Below, piece after piece: positions 25,401 to 32,997 of a DNA stretch of 64,000 nucleotides. Origin of the DNA: Rhodovulum visakhapatnamense (GTDB lineage: Bacteria > Pseudomonadota > Alphaproteobacteria > Rhodobacterales > Rhodobacteraceae); the NCBI RefSeq assembly GCF_004365965.1, contig NZ_SOEB01000017.1, positions 1 through 64,000 on the forward strand, in the 5' to 3' direction. Within the stretch, counting starts at the first letter, position 1, and each line of letters begins with the position of its first letter. The position numbers and the translations under genes were made by a program. The notes under the pieces are model-generated. The model was not told the DNA's origin, searched no databases, and saw nothing but the letters and a program-made list of their open reading frames with translations.

Positions 25401-26608
25401 GCCAAAGCTCGGCGACCTGCCCACGCAACATGGTACAGCGCGGTAGAGAAGTCGTCGACGACACGGCAATTGGGAGAGCCCAGCAACATCGTCAGGTCGC
25501 TGCGCTTTGTCGATTGGGCGAGCGCCACAACAGGTAGGCCGATGCGGGTTGCATAGCCGACTTCGAATAGAGTCCCCGGGTCGCCACCATCCAGAAGGGC
25601 GAGCACTGCCGCGGACTGATCTAGCGCTGCAAGGTCCGCCGGGACGACTTCGGAGGGCTGTCCAAGCCCAATCTCATGGTAGGGAGAAAAGACCTTCACC
25701 CCCAGTTCTTTCAACCCGCGATATGCTTCCTCGACGAGCCAGAGTTCATGTGTCGTGAAGAAAGGGCCAGCGATATAGACCTGTCCGCCTGCCCCAGGCT
25801 TTACTGGCGCGCCGACGCTGGTGGCCTCATCTGCTCGAACGGCCGGCGTACGTGTCTGTGCATAGTGAGCAACGCAGCGCGAGGCCACGTCGGCCGCATC
25901 TGGCGCTGATCGCCCCGCCAACATCCAGTTCTCTGCGAACGCGGCGCTGAAGACATCGCCCGTGCCAATCTTGTACACGCGAGCGGATTTGTAGGGCGGC
26001 ACCTCCGCGGAAAGGCGTGCGTTCTCGTACACCCGGCATCCGTCGGCCCCGGCCTTTACGATGAGAGCTGAGAGGTTGCCGCCTGCGAAAAGGCGCTCGA
26101 CGGCAGCGGCTTCATCCGTTGCCCGCCCGAGCGCAAGGAGTTCGGACAAGTTCAATACGATAGCAAGCCGTGAAGCGCTCGAGCCATTCTCGCGGAAATC
26201 CGCCGGATCACCTTGGGGATCATATACGCAGGTCTCAGCCTTTACGACGCCCGTGCCTTCCATGAGTCCGAAGCGCAGCACGGTTGCTGCCTCGACAACT
26301 AGGGGCTCTTCTCTTGGCAATGGAAAGGGCAAGTACTCAGGACGGGCGAGCGGATGAGTGTAGCGGAATGACACAAGCGCATCGCTGTCTGCTGGTTCAT
26401 GCGCCAAGTTCTCATGCATCACGGTACGCGTGGCGTTCAGTTGCTCAGCAGCTGGGCAGTAGTACCGCCAACGAACCCGTCTACCCACTGCAGCAAGCGC
26501 GAGCGCTGCTCGGCCGCCAGAGCCAAAGCGGGCGTCCACCTCGGGTGAAACGCAGCGCTCGGCATAATAGCCACCAACTACCGTGATATCGGGTTCGGCG
26601 TTGCTCAT
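25397..26608 (-). CDS. PfkB-type sugar/nucleoside kinase fused to nucleoside 2-deoxyribosyltransferase
   Basis: 403 residues with two domains. Residues 1-265 are ribokinase-like: DITVVGGYYAERCVSPE, FGSGGRAALALAAVG and the catalytic KIGTGDVFSAAFAENW with the anion-hole Gly-Thr-Gly-Asp. Residues 275-395 match nucleoside 2-deoxyribosyltransferase: GQVYIAGPFFTTHELWLVEE, FSPYHEIG, and DGGDPGTLFEVGYATRIGLP with the catalytic-type Glu. Together it could exchange the base on a (deoxy)nucleoside and phosphorylate the sugar or nucleoside. It overlaps both neighbours by ATGA, so the three downstream operon genes are tightly coupled. Function in the pathway is inferred. Confidence 0.82.
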   Translation of the reverse strand: MSNAEPDITVVGGYYAERCVSPEVDARFGSGGRAALALAAVGRRVRWRYYCPAAEQLNATRTVMHENLAHEPADSDALVSFRYTHPLARPEYLPFPLPREEPLVVEAATVLRFGLMEGTGVVKAETCVYDPQGDPADFRENGSSASRLAIVLNLSELLALGRATDEAAAVERLFAGGNLSALIVKAGADGCRVYENARLSAEVPPYKSARVYKIGTGDVFSAAFAENWMLAGRSAPDAADVASRCVAHYAQTRTPAVRADEATSVGAPVKPGAGGQVYIAGPFFTTHELWLVEEAYRGLKELGVKVFSPYHEIGLGQPSEVVPADLAALDQSAAVLALLDGGDPGTLFEVGYATRIGLPVVALAQSTKRSDLTMLLGSPNCRVVDDFSTALYHVAWAGRRALA

Positions 26609-26982
26609 GCACGCCGCACTCGAAGGCGCACGCGCCCAGACGAACCCTCTGTGACGTCGATGACATCCGCAGCAAATTCGACACCGTCCTCAAGGCAGCC
26701 GATCAGCGTGGGAAGCTGCACGTGGCCTGCGAGAGTGCCAGCTTGCGAGCCGCTATCCAGAAAGACGCCGACCGAATTTGCGGGTGTCAGGCGGACCGAC
26801 AGCACTTGGCCTGTCGTGAGCCTGTCCGCGACACCGGGTACAGGGGAGTAGAGATCGTCCTGGAATGATATCGCACAGGGATTCGCGCCCGGGCTTCCTC
26901 CGCCTCCTCCTGATCCGCCGCTACCACCGCCAGTCCGGCTTCCTCCTTTTGGATAGCTTGGATCACCACCGCTTCCTCCCAT
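26605..26982 (-). CDS. Small protein with glycine-rich N-terminus (putative modification target)
   Basis: 125 residues starting MGGSGGDPSYPKGGSRTGGG; residues 2-32 are mostly Gly, Ser and Pro. A compact domain follows: NPCAISFQDDLYSPVPGVAD, LTTGQVLSVRL, and LIGCLEDGVEFAADVIDV near the end. A frame two codons longer (ATG at 26988) exists. However, AGGAGG at 26991-26996 stands only 2 bases from that ATG and 8 from this one, which favours MGGSGG. Met removal would leave a free N-terminal Gly-Gly. Its placement with a QueC-like gene recalls the N-terminal glycine substrates reported for QueC-like Cap9. I recognise no named family. Confidence 0.7.
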   Translation of the reverse strand: MGGSGGDPSYPKGGSRTGGGSGGSGGGGGSPGANPCAISFQDDLYSPVPGVADRLTTGQVLSVRLTPANSVGVFLDSGSQAGTLAGHVQLPTLIGCLEDGVEFAADVIDVTEGSSGRVRLRVRRA

Positions 26983-26990
26983 CAACATTT

Positions 26991-26996
26991 CCTCCT
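26991..26996 (-). promoter_or_regulatory. Shine-Dalgarno that decides the start of the Gly-rich protein
   Basis: AGGAGG, reading on the minus strand, lies 8 bases from the ATG at 26982 and only 2 bases from the ATG at 26988. Normal spacing is about 5-9, so translation should begin at 26982 and yield a Gly-Gly N-terminus after Met removal. Confidence 0.7.
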
Positions 26997-27004
26997 AATC
27001 AATT

Positions 27005-27799
27005 TCAGGTAGAGTATCCGACAGTGGCTCGCGCCACCATACGCGATCCGAACCGACGCATGTCGTCCCAAATCACGGCGTCAAGAATCGACGGCCGAAC
27101 TTCGAGAGCTTCTGCGAAGGCGACAAAGCGCACCTCAAGGCGCTCATAGTCAGCAGGCAAGCGCACTTGGTCAGGAAAGAGCCTCAGGTAACGACCAAGA
27201 CGGAGAATGTGTATGTCCAAGATCGCCACATCTTCAGCTCCCAGCCAGTTACGGGCAATCCAACTGGCAGTCTTCGGGCCAACGCCAGGCATGGCCATAA
27301 GCCTGTTACGAAAAGCCCGTGGAACTTTGGCATGCACTGGGCGCTCTGGCGTCAATTCATCTGCCATCGCGAGGGAACGGGCAAGCCGCGCCGCCTTCTG
27401 ACGCGGGAAGCGGTAACGCTGTAAGGTTTCCCCACGGGCATCGGCAACCGGAATCCGCTCTGAGAGCAAGTCAAACAGGTCCTCCTCTGAAGGTCGGGCA
27501 CCCCATTCAAATACGCCGCGCTCCCGGAGATGGCGGAAGAAAGCATCGTTCACTTCAACCCGCACTCCATATCCGCCGAGAAGGCAGAATCCCAACTCCT
27601 CGTGCAAAGTAGATTCTCGTGCGACGTACCCCTCGCCGGCTTCCTCTGCATGTTGGCAGCGCCAACGCCAATAGGCGGGCGAGAGGATCACATCCGGTCG
27701 ACCCATTGCAACGCCAGGAAGGATCTCCGCTTGCCCATTTGCGTGAAGCGGAGGTGAGGCGCAGGGGCTGCGAGAACGGGAAGCTTCACAAATCTCCAT
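27005..27799 (-). CDS. OGG-like HhH-GPD DNA glycosylase/lyase
   Basis: 264 residues from the ATG at 27799; a start at 27706 (MGRPDVILSPAYWRW) is equally possible and would leave room for a divergent promoter. The helix-hairpin-helix and catalytic region reads LMAMPGVGPKTASWIARNWL then VAILDIHILR. It keeps the Lys (GPKTA) and Asp (LDIH) used by 8-oxoguanine glycosylase/lyases. The N-terminal LSPAYWRWRCQH part is not seen in housekeeping MutY or Nth. OGG-like glycosylases accompany QueC-like enzymes in type IV CBASS loci. It is the first gene of the four-gene operon, 22 bases before the Gly-rich gene. Confidence 0.78.
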   Translation of the reverse strand: MEICEASRSRSPCASPPLHANGQAEILPGVAMGRPDVILSPAYWRWRCQHAEEAGEGYVARESTLHEELGFCLLGGYGVRVEVNDAFFRHLRERGVFEWGARPSEEDLFDLLSERIPVADARGETLQRYRFPRQKAARLARSLAMADELTPERPVHAKVPRAFRNRLMAMPGVGPKTASWIARNWLGAEDVAILDIHILRLGRYLRLFPDQVRLPADYERLEVRFVAFAEALEVRPSILDAVIWDDMRRFGSRMVARATVGYST

Positions 27800-27825
27800 G
27801 CATCCTGTATGCATCAATTGATGCA
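27799..27825 (+). promoter_or_regulatory. Palindromic operator between glycosylase and XRE genes
   Basis: TGCATCAATTGATGCA at 27810-27825 is a perfect 16-base palindrome. A third TGCATC half-site lies at 27799-27804, 11 bases away, in direct orientation. The site covers both candidate XRE start codons (27809, 27821) and lies just upstream of the glycosylase start. It would allow the XRE protein to repress both divergent units. Confidence 0.65.
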
Positions 27826-28114
27826 TGAAGACAAGCTTGATCAGCCTAGCTTTGGCGCTGCCCTGCAGCGGGCGCGCAAGCGACTTGGACTTTCGCAGCG
27901 TGCTGTTGCGGCGAAGGTGGGGCTTGAGCAAAGCACGGTCTCGCGCATCGAAAAAGGGTCAGTATTTCAATCATCCAAGGCTGATCTGCTTAGGGCCATC
28001 GTCGATGACGCCTCAAAGGAAGTCGGTTTGGAAGCCATCGTCGCACGTGTTGCGCGATCACCGGAGCTGCGCGCTCTGATCGCTCGTATCGTCGATGACG
28101 ACATGCATAGATGA
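27809..28114 (+). CDS. XRE-family transcriptional regulator
   Basis: 101 residues (97 from a second ATG at 27821). LQRARKRLGLSQRAVAAKVG with LEQSTVSRIEKG is a clear Cro/C1-type helix-turn-helix. The C-terminal half (LRAIVDDASKEVGLEAIVARV) is probably for dimerisation. Neither ATG has a recognisable Shine-Dalgarno. It is divergent from the glycosylase-QueC operon, and TGCAT-type inverted repeats flank it on both sides (27810-27825 and 28102-28120). That arrangement suggests autoregulation and control of the operon. Confidence 0.83.
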   Translation: MHQLMHEDKLDQPSFGAALQRARKRLGLSQRAVAAKVGLEQSTVSRIEKGSVFQSSKADLLRAIVDDASKEVGLEAIVARVARSPELRALIARIVDDDMHR

Positions 28115-28120
28115 TGCATG
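28102..28120 (+). repeat. Second TGCAT inverted repeat, at the end of the XRE gene
   Basis: CATGCAT-5-ATGCATG is an inverted repeat overlapping the XRE stop codon. It shares the TGCAT core with the palindrome at 27810-27825 on the other side of the gene. Confidence 0.5.
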
Positions 28121-28245
28121 ATAAGTGTCGCAACTGAGATCTTGACGGTGTTTCAGTCGTGTAGGTTGGGCGGTGTCCCGCAGGGGCGGTTCGCCGCTTG
28201 TCGGGGCTCTTGAGGTGCCAGGTTCTGCGCTCGAGGCCGACTTCG

Positions 28246-28635
28246 TTAGGCGTGGTTTAAGCGGCCCGACTGTTGCTTCCACTCCAACGGAAACTGCTCC
28301 AGCACCCGCGCCAGCGTCACCTCCGATCCCTGCCGCCCGTCGAGGATCGTCTCGACGATGTCGGGCGCCAGCAGCGTCAGGCGCAGGACGCGGGTCAGGT
28401 ATGACAACGCGATCCCTTCGCGTTCGGCCAGTTCGGCGATGGTGGCGTACTCGCCCGACTCCAGCATACTCTTCCACCGGAAGGCGCGCGCCAGCGCCTT
28501 GACCAGCGTATTGTCGGTCCGCCGCAAGTGCATGACACCCTCCGGCAGCTGCATCTCCTTTCGTCCGCCGCGCCTCACGATACGAAACGGGACGTGCAGC
28601 GTCACAGAGTCGGGGATCGGCGCGCTGCGGGTCAT
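28246..28635 (-). CDS. Recombinase-associated HTH protein
   Basis: 129 residues starting MTRSAPIPDSVTLHVPFRIV. Its ATG overlaps the recombinase stop as ATGA (28632-28635). The middle (YATIAELAEREGIALSYLTR, then VLRLTLLAPDIVETILDG) looks like a helix-turn-helix of the ParB/KorB-like type. A protein of this kind often follows DUF2924 and recombinase genes in Rhodobacterales mobile elements. It may modulate recombinase choice or expression, which is inference. About 130 bases between this gene and the XRE gene hold nothing I recognise. Confidence 0.7.
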   Translation of the reverse strand: MTRSAPIPDSVTLHVPFRIVRRGGRKEMQLPEGVMHLRRTDNTLVKALARAFRWKSMLESGEYATIAELAEREGIALSYLTRVLRLTLLAPDIVETILDGRQGSEVTLARVLEQFPLEWKQQSGRLNHA

Positions 28636-29957
28636 GCTGCCTCTCCGATGCTGGCAGCACTCATTTCGCGGGAGAGGCTCCCGAGGCCGTCGACCCGGAG
28701 CCGCACCTTCAGGCCGTCTGTTCCGATATCGACACGCTCGATCAGCAGCGCCACGATGCGCGCCTGCTCGGCAGGGAAGAGATCGTCCCACAGCGGGTCA
28801 AGCTGCTGCAGGGCCGCGTGGGCGTCGGCCTCGGTGATGTCGTCGGCGTGGGCGCGCGCCGCCTTCCACGTCCCTGCAACGATTTCCGGCTGGCGGAACA
28901 CGGCGCGAAGTTGGTCGATGACCGCGGCCTCGATCTCGCCTGCGGGCACGCGGCCGACCGGGCACGACCCAGCGCCATGCTTCAGCACCGTCTGGCTGAC
29001 ATAGTAGCGGTAGAGCCGCCCGCCTTTGCGGGTGTGCGTTGGCGAGAACGCGGCGCCGTCCGGCCCGAACAGCAGTCCCTTCAGCAGCGCGGGCGTGTCG
29101 GCGCGGGTGCGGGCCGCGCGCTTGCGCGGGCTCTCCTGCAGGATGGCGTGGACGCGGTCCCACGTCTCGCGGTCGATGATGGCGTCGTGCTCGCCGGGAT
29201 AGCTGTCGCCCTTGTGAACCGCCTCGCCGATGTAGGCGCGGTTCGAGAGCATCCGGTAAAGGTACTTCTTGTCGATCCTGTTCCCGCGCGGGGTGCGGAT
29301 GCCGCGCGCGCCAACCTCCCGCGCCAGTTCCGTGCAGGACCCGATCTCGAGGAATCGAGCGAATATCCAGCGCACATGCGCGGCGCTCTCGTCGTCGATG
29401 ACCAGCTTCCGGTTCTCGACCCGATAGCCGTAGGGCGGCACCCCGCCCATCCACATGCCCTTTTTCCGGCTGGCGGCGACCTTGTCGCGAATCCGCTCGG
29501 CCGTCACCTCGCGCTCGAACTGGGCGAAGGAGAGCAGGATGTTCAGCGTTAGCCTGCCCATCGACGTGGTCGTGTTAAAGGACTGGGTCACCGAGACGAA
29601 CGTGACACCGTTGCGGTCGAACACCTCCACCAGCTTGGCGAAGTCGGCGAGCGAGCGGCTGAGCCGGTCGATCTTGTAGACCACCACCACGTCGACCAGC
29701 CCGTCCTCGATATCCTCCAGCAGCCGCTGCAGGCCGGGCCGTTCCAGCGTGCCGCCGGAGATGCCGCCGTCGTCATACTGATCGCGGACCAGCACCCAGC
29801 CCTCGGAACGCTGGCTGGCGATGTACGCCTCGCAGGCCTCCCGCTGGGCGTGGAGACTGTTGAACTCCTGCTCCAACCCTTCCTCGGAAGATTTCCGGGT
29901 GTAGACCGCGCATCGCAGCTTGCGGACGACCTTCGATTTTTCCGGCGGCTTCGTCAT
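28632..29957 (-). CDS. Large serine recombinase (resolvase/integrase)
   Basis: 441 residues from the ATG overlapping the DUF2924 stop (ATGA, 29954-29957). The resolvase domain (1-160) has the catalytic Ser region LRCAVYTRKSSEEGLEQEFN, then YDDGGISGGTLERPGLQRLL and IDRLSRSLADFAKLV. The recombinase domain (180-290) includes GVPPYGYRVENRKLVIDD and MLSNRAYIGEAVHKG. The zinc ribbon that normally follows (GLLxCGxCG) has lost its cysteines (GLLFGPDGAAFSPTH). Large serine recombinases integrate and excise phages and islands. It may be the integrase of the prophage to the right or of the defence island to the left. Confidence 0.9.
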   Translation of the reverse strand: MTKPPEKSKVVRKLRCAVYTRKSSEEGLEQEFNSLHAQREACEAYIASQRSEGWVLVRDQYDDGGISGGTLERPGLQRLLEDIEDGLVDVVVVYKIDRLSRSLADFAKLVEVFDRNGVTFVSVTQSFNTTTSMGRLTLNILLSFAQFEREVTAERIRDKVAASRKKGMWMGGVPPYGYRVENRKLVIDDESAAHVRWIFARFLEIGSCTELAREVGARGIRTPRGNRIDKKYLYRMLSNRAYIGEAVHKGDSYPGEHDAIIDRETWDRVHAILQESPRKRAARTRADTPALLKGLLFGPDGAAFSPTHTRKGGRLYRYYVSQTVLKHGAGSCPVGRVPAGEIEAAVIDQLRAVFRQPEIVAGTWKAARAHADDITEADAHAALQQLDPLWDDLFPAEQARIVALLIERVDIGTDGLKVRLRVDGLGSLSREMSAASIGEAA

Positions 29958-30409
29958 GTCCGCCCCCTGTGGTTCTTGAGCCCGAAGAACACCCAGCCGT
30001 TCCAACGTGTGCCGGTGATCGCGCGCGCGATGGCGGACAGCGACTTGTACGGCCGCCCCTGCCACTCGAAGCCATCGGCCGTGACGGTGACGACCTGTTC
30101 GACGCCCTGCCATTCGCGCAGAAGGCGCGTGCCAGTGATCGGGCGGTCACGTTCGAGGCGGATGCTGCGCTTGGATCGGTCGCCACCGTCCAGTTCCTCG
30201 CCGAGCCGTTCCAGCCGCCGGATCGTCTCCGGCTTAAGGCCGCCATAGGCCAGTTCCTGGATGCGATAGGCCAGCCGGCTCTCCAGATAGCGGCGGTTGA
30301 ACGGCGGCGGCTCGCTGTCGAACAGGTCGCGCCACTGCTGCTTCAAGTCGGGCGTCGGCGTGGTCTTGAGCGCGGCCAGGCGCGCGGGGATGGGATCGGG
30401 CTTGTTCAT
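29954..30409 (-). CDS. DUF2924 domain protein
   Basis: 151 residues from MNKPDPIPARLAALKTTPTP, with GGAG upstream. The body has LKQQWRDLFDSEPPPFNRRY and GLKPETIRRLERLGEELDGG. The C-terminal domain (TADGFEWQGRPYKSLSAIAR, then AITGTRWNGWVFFGL) is a small fold of DNA-element proteins often adjacent to serine recombinases. Function is unknown; the constant pairing suggests an accessory factor for recombination. It is coupled by ATGA to the genes on both sides. Confidence 0.85.
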   Translation of the reverse strand: MNKPDPIPARLAALKTTPTPDLKQQWRDLFDSEPPPFNRRYLESRLAYRIQELAYGGLKPETIRRLERLGEELDGGDRSKRSIRLERDRPITGTRLLREWQGVEQVVTVTADGFEWQGRPYKSLSAIARAITGTRWNGWVFFGLKNHRGRT

Positions 30410-30609
30410 GCATTTCTCCGGTGAGTTGGAGTTGCATGACGGCATTGGTCGGGCGGATAGTGTAGGCAACCTTCTCCAGTATCGTCAGATACTTCGCTCG
30501 TCTCCCGCATCCGCAACCGAACCAGCCCTAGCGCCAGCAGGCCGCACAGCTCGTTGCGGCGCTCTGCGGGCGTCATCTGGTCCGGCGGGAGAGGATTAGG
30601 GCGTTTCAT
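30406..30609 (-). CDS. Small recombinase-operon protein, function unknown
   Basis: 67 residues starting MKRPNPLPPDQMTPAERRNE, continuing LCGLLALGLVRLRMRETSEV. It is the first gene of the recombinase operon. Its stop overlaps the DUF2924 start (ATGA, 30406-30409). I recall similar short proteins with the PNPLPPDQMTPAERR signature before DUF2924 genes in Rhodobacterales, but no function is assigned. Confidence 0.7.
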   Translation of the reverse strand: MKRPNPLPPDQMTPAERRNELCGLLALGLVRLRMRETSEVSDDTGEGCLHYPPDQCRHATPTHRRNA

Positions 30610-30800
30610 GTCTTGGTAGCCGTGATCGGTGGTGCTGTTACCGATCAAAAGCCACCCTGCCTCCCGGGACGGGACATCTCAGCGGAACGGGATGCGGAAA
30701 TGCGAACAGGAAGAGAACATCAGGACTTGCTGATCAGGGATTTGTCCATGATTATCGCAGGTTGAATCAATCGACAGCAGTAGTTCATTGAGGTGAGTTC

Positions 30801-32996
30801 ATGGCGCGTAAGAAGAGCGAATTCGGACCGAACCTCGGAAGTATCCTTCAGGGCGCCCCGGCGGCGCTGGTCCGGCAGTTTCTCGCCAGCTTCAAACGGC
30901 CCGACGACACTCTTCTCGCTCCGCCGGAAATCACTGAGGTCACGCCCGATGATCAAGGCAAGGCAGCGCTGAGTTCGTACCTGCGTTCGGAGGACAAGGA
31001 AATCATCGGGCTACTTGAAGGCATCGCTGGCGCTCTGCTCGACATGGGCCAGGACAAGGGAGCGACCTCACTCGAAACGGTTGCGGGCCAACGGCTGCAG
31101 AATGTCGACTACGACCAGTATGAGTCCCAGCCTGACCTGCTGTGCAAGAGCATCTGGATGCGCACGGTCTTCCCGATGCACTTCCACGACGCCCAGAGCT
31201 TCTATGCCGCGCGGCGATATCGAGAACGGCGGACGTACTACACATGCTGCGAAGTGGACTTCGACCACGCTTCTGTTGCCGACACAGACGGAATCCCTGA
31301 CGAGAAGCTCTGTGACGCTGTTCAGGAAGCTCTAGGACTGAAGGGCAAGGTCACCGCGTCCGTCCTCGAATTGCCCGAGACCGCCAACTATCCGCCGTCC
31401 TTCATGGTCGCCCTGCGCCATCCCGGGCCACTGTCGAGTATCGACAATCATCGCGAGGAAGGGGGCTGGACCGTCCATTACTACAGGCCCTCGCATGAGG
31501 CAGTCCTGATCTACACACCCCAGCTGAAGAAAATCGAGGTCGCGTCTGCCAGCAGCGACGTTCGCGAAAAGACCTCTAAGGTCTTCGCGGAGGTCGTTCT
31601 AGGGCGCCCGCCGTCGGCCAAGCCGTTGACCCGCCGGGAATTCAACCTCGAACGCTTCAGGTCTTCCTTCGATCTGGATTGTCCGGATCTCGACGACGTC
31701 GAGATCACGATGGCGGCGGTAGTCGAGGCCGAGGTCCGCCTCGGCTCGTGGGGCCGAAGGCTGAACATCAAGGTGACCATAAAAGACAAGATGGAGGACG
31801 TTGTCCAGAAATACGTCTCCAATTCAGCCAACCTGATCCGGAGTTTCGGCTTCACAAAAATCGCCATCGCAATTGGTTACACCCGTCGATCGGACGGAAA
31901 GGAGGGAACCTTCCGGGTCTCAATCTCGGATGGCAGCAGTTCTGACGTGCAGAGCATGCGCGATCCGTTCCTTCGGGACCTCGGGTTCCGACTGCTCGAA
32001 CACTGGGGTATTACGCAGAACCTGCGGACGCTCACCGATCAGGAACGGGCTCAGTGGTTCGGCTTTCTTCTGTCGCTGTACGACCTGCCCGACGACACTG
32101 TTGCCGGTGCGTTCTTCATCTCCGCGGGCGTCGATCCAGCGCGCCTGGTCAGTGCGAGATTGATTGCCCGCAAAGGGCGGCAGTTGATTGGGCTCGCCGA
32201 GGATGACGATGAGGTTGTCGAAGTTGAGCAGCAAACGGGTCCGGAGCCAGGGACGGTTCGACAAACCGGTTCCTTTGGAGAGGCAGACGGATTGCGCCTC
32301 GACACCAATGCCATCGAGTACGGGATCGATCGAGCATGGCTTGCCGAAACCATCCTCAAGGCGATAGCTGGCTCTCTCGGCATCAGTAACATCGAAACCA
32401 TCAACGAGTTCCTCGTCTCGCTTGGGCCGATGGCACTGGGTGAGCGAAAGGTCCCGCTCTATCTCGCGCGTCGCCTCGCCGATCTGAAAGCCCGCGAGAG
32501 CGTCGAGACTGTGCTTCGGTCGCGGCATACGGCGGGTCCCGGTCTCGTACTCGCCGTTTCCGATGAGCCGCCGCAATTCCTCGGACCGAACGTCGTTATC
32601 GCGCTACGCGACCTTTTGCTAAACGACGGAAGCCTCGGCGATCTGGATCGAGAGGAAATGGCCCGGCGCTTCGAGGCAAACCGAACGCTGGCGACCTCCG
32701 CGCAAGTCGCTCAAGTTGTGCGGCACACGCCTCGCTCCGGGACGCTCATCATCCCTGGTCTCGAGCCGCTCACGCTCGACGGCGCGAACCAGATCCAACT
32801 CTTCGAAAGCCTTGTTGAAGCGGCAACCGATGGCACAGGCCAGCGGCTGACCAAGGTCCTGATGGACGGGATGGGGTCTGACAATCCCAGACAGCTGTTC
32901 TCTTCCGGCGCATGGGCGAAGGCGCATCCGACTTACATCCGGCACGGCTCGAGCAATCGCTATTGGCGTCTCGGCGATGCGACCGACACTGCGTGA
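30801..32996 (+). CDS. Large protein of unknown function beside the recombinase
   Basis: 731 residues that I do not recognise. There is no signal peptide or membrane segment. The N-terminal 130 residues are acidic and helical. The centre (200-420) is beta-rich, with LRHPGPLSSIDNHREEGGWT and VHYYRPSHEAVLIYTPQLKK. A C-terminal stretch reads KAHPTYIRHGSSNRYWRLGD. No Walker, nuclease or methylase motif is visible. Base composition is less GC-rich than its neighbours, suggesting transfer. It is divergent from the recombinase operon, with about 190 bases between. Its stop lies one base before the IS end, so it appears complete. Cargo of a mobile element, possibly defence-related, is a guess. Confidence 0.75.
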   Translation: MARKKSEFGPNLGSILQGAPAALVRQFLASFKRPDDTLLAPPEITEVTPDDQGKAALSSYLRSEDKEIIGLLEGIAGALLDMGQDKGATSLETVAGQRLQNVDYDQYESQPDLLCKSIWMRTVFPMHFHDAQSFYAARRYRERRTYYTCCEVDFDHASVADTDGIPDEKLCDAVQEALGLKGKVTASVLELPETANYPPSFMVALRHPGPLSSIDNHREEGGWTVHYYRPSHEAVLIYTPQLKKIEVASASSDVREKTSKVFAEVVLGRPPSAKPLTRREFNLERFRSSFDLDCPDLDDVEITMAAVVEAEVRLGSWGRRLNIKVTIKDKMEDVVQKYVSNSANLIRSFGFTKIAIAIGYTRRSDGKEGTFRVSISDGSSSDVQSMRDPFLRDLGFRLLEHWGITQNLRTLTDQERAQWFGFLLSLYDLPDDTVAGAFFISAGVDPARLVSARLIARKGRQLIGLAEDDDEVVEVEQQTGPEPGTVRQTGSFGEADGLRLDTNAIEYGIDRAWLAETILKAIAGSLGISNIETINEFLVSLGPMALGERKVPLYLARRLADLKARESVETVLRSRHTAGPGLVLAVSDEPPQFLGPNVVIALRDLLLNDGSLGDLDREEMARRFEANRTLATSAQVAQVVRHTPRSGTLIIPGLEPLTLDGANQIQLFESLVEAATDGTGQRLTKVLMDGMGSDNPRQLFSSGAWAKAHPTYIRHGSSNRYWRLGDATDTA

Positions 32997-32997
32997 T

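Noticed and set aside
24807-28114. Complete type IV CBASS
   Set aside because: No CD-NTase (cyclic nucleotide synthase) or effector gene is found in the island. Only the QueC-like and OGG-like accessory types match.
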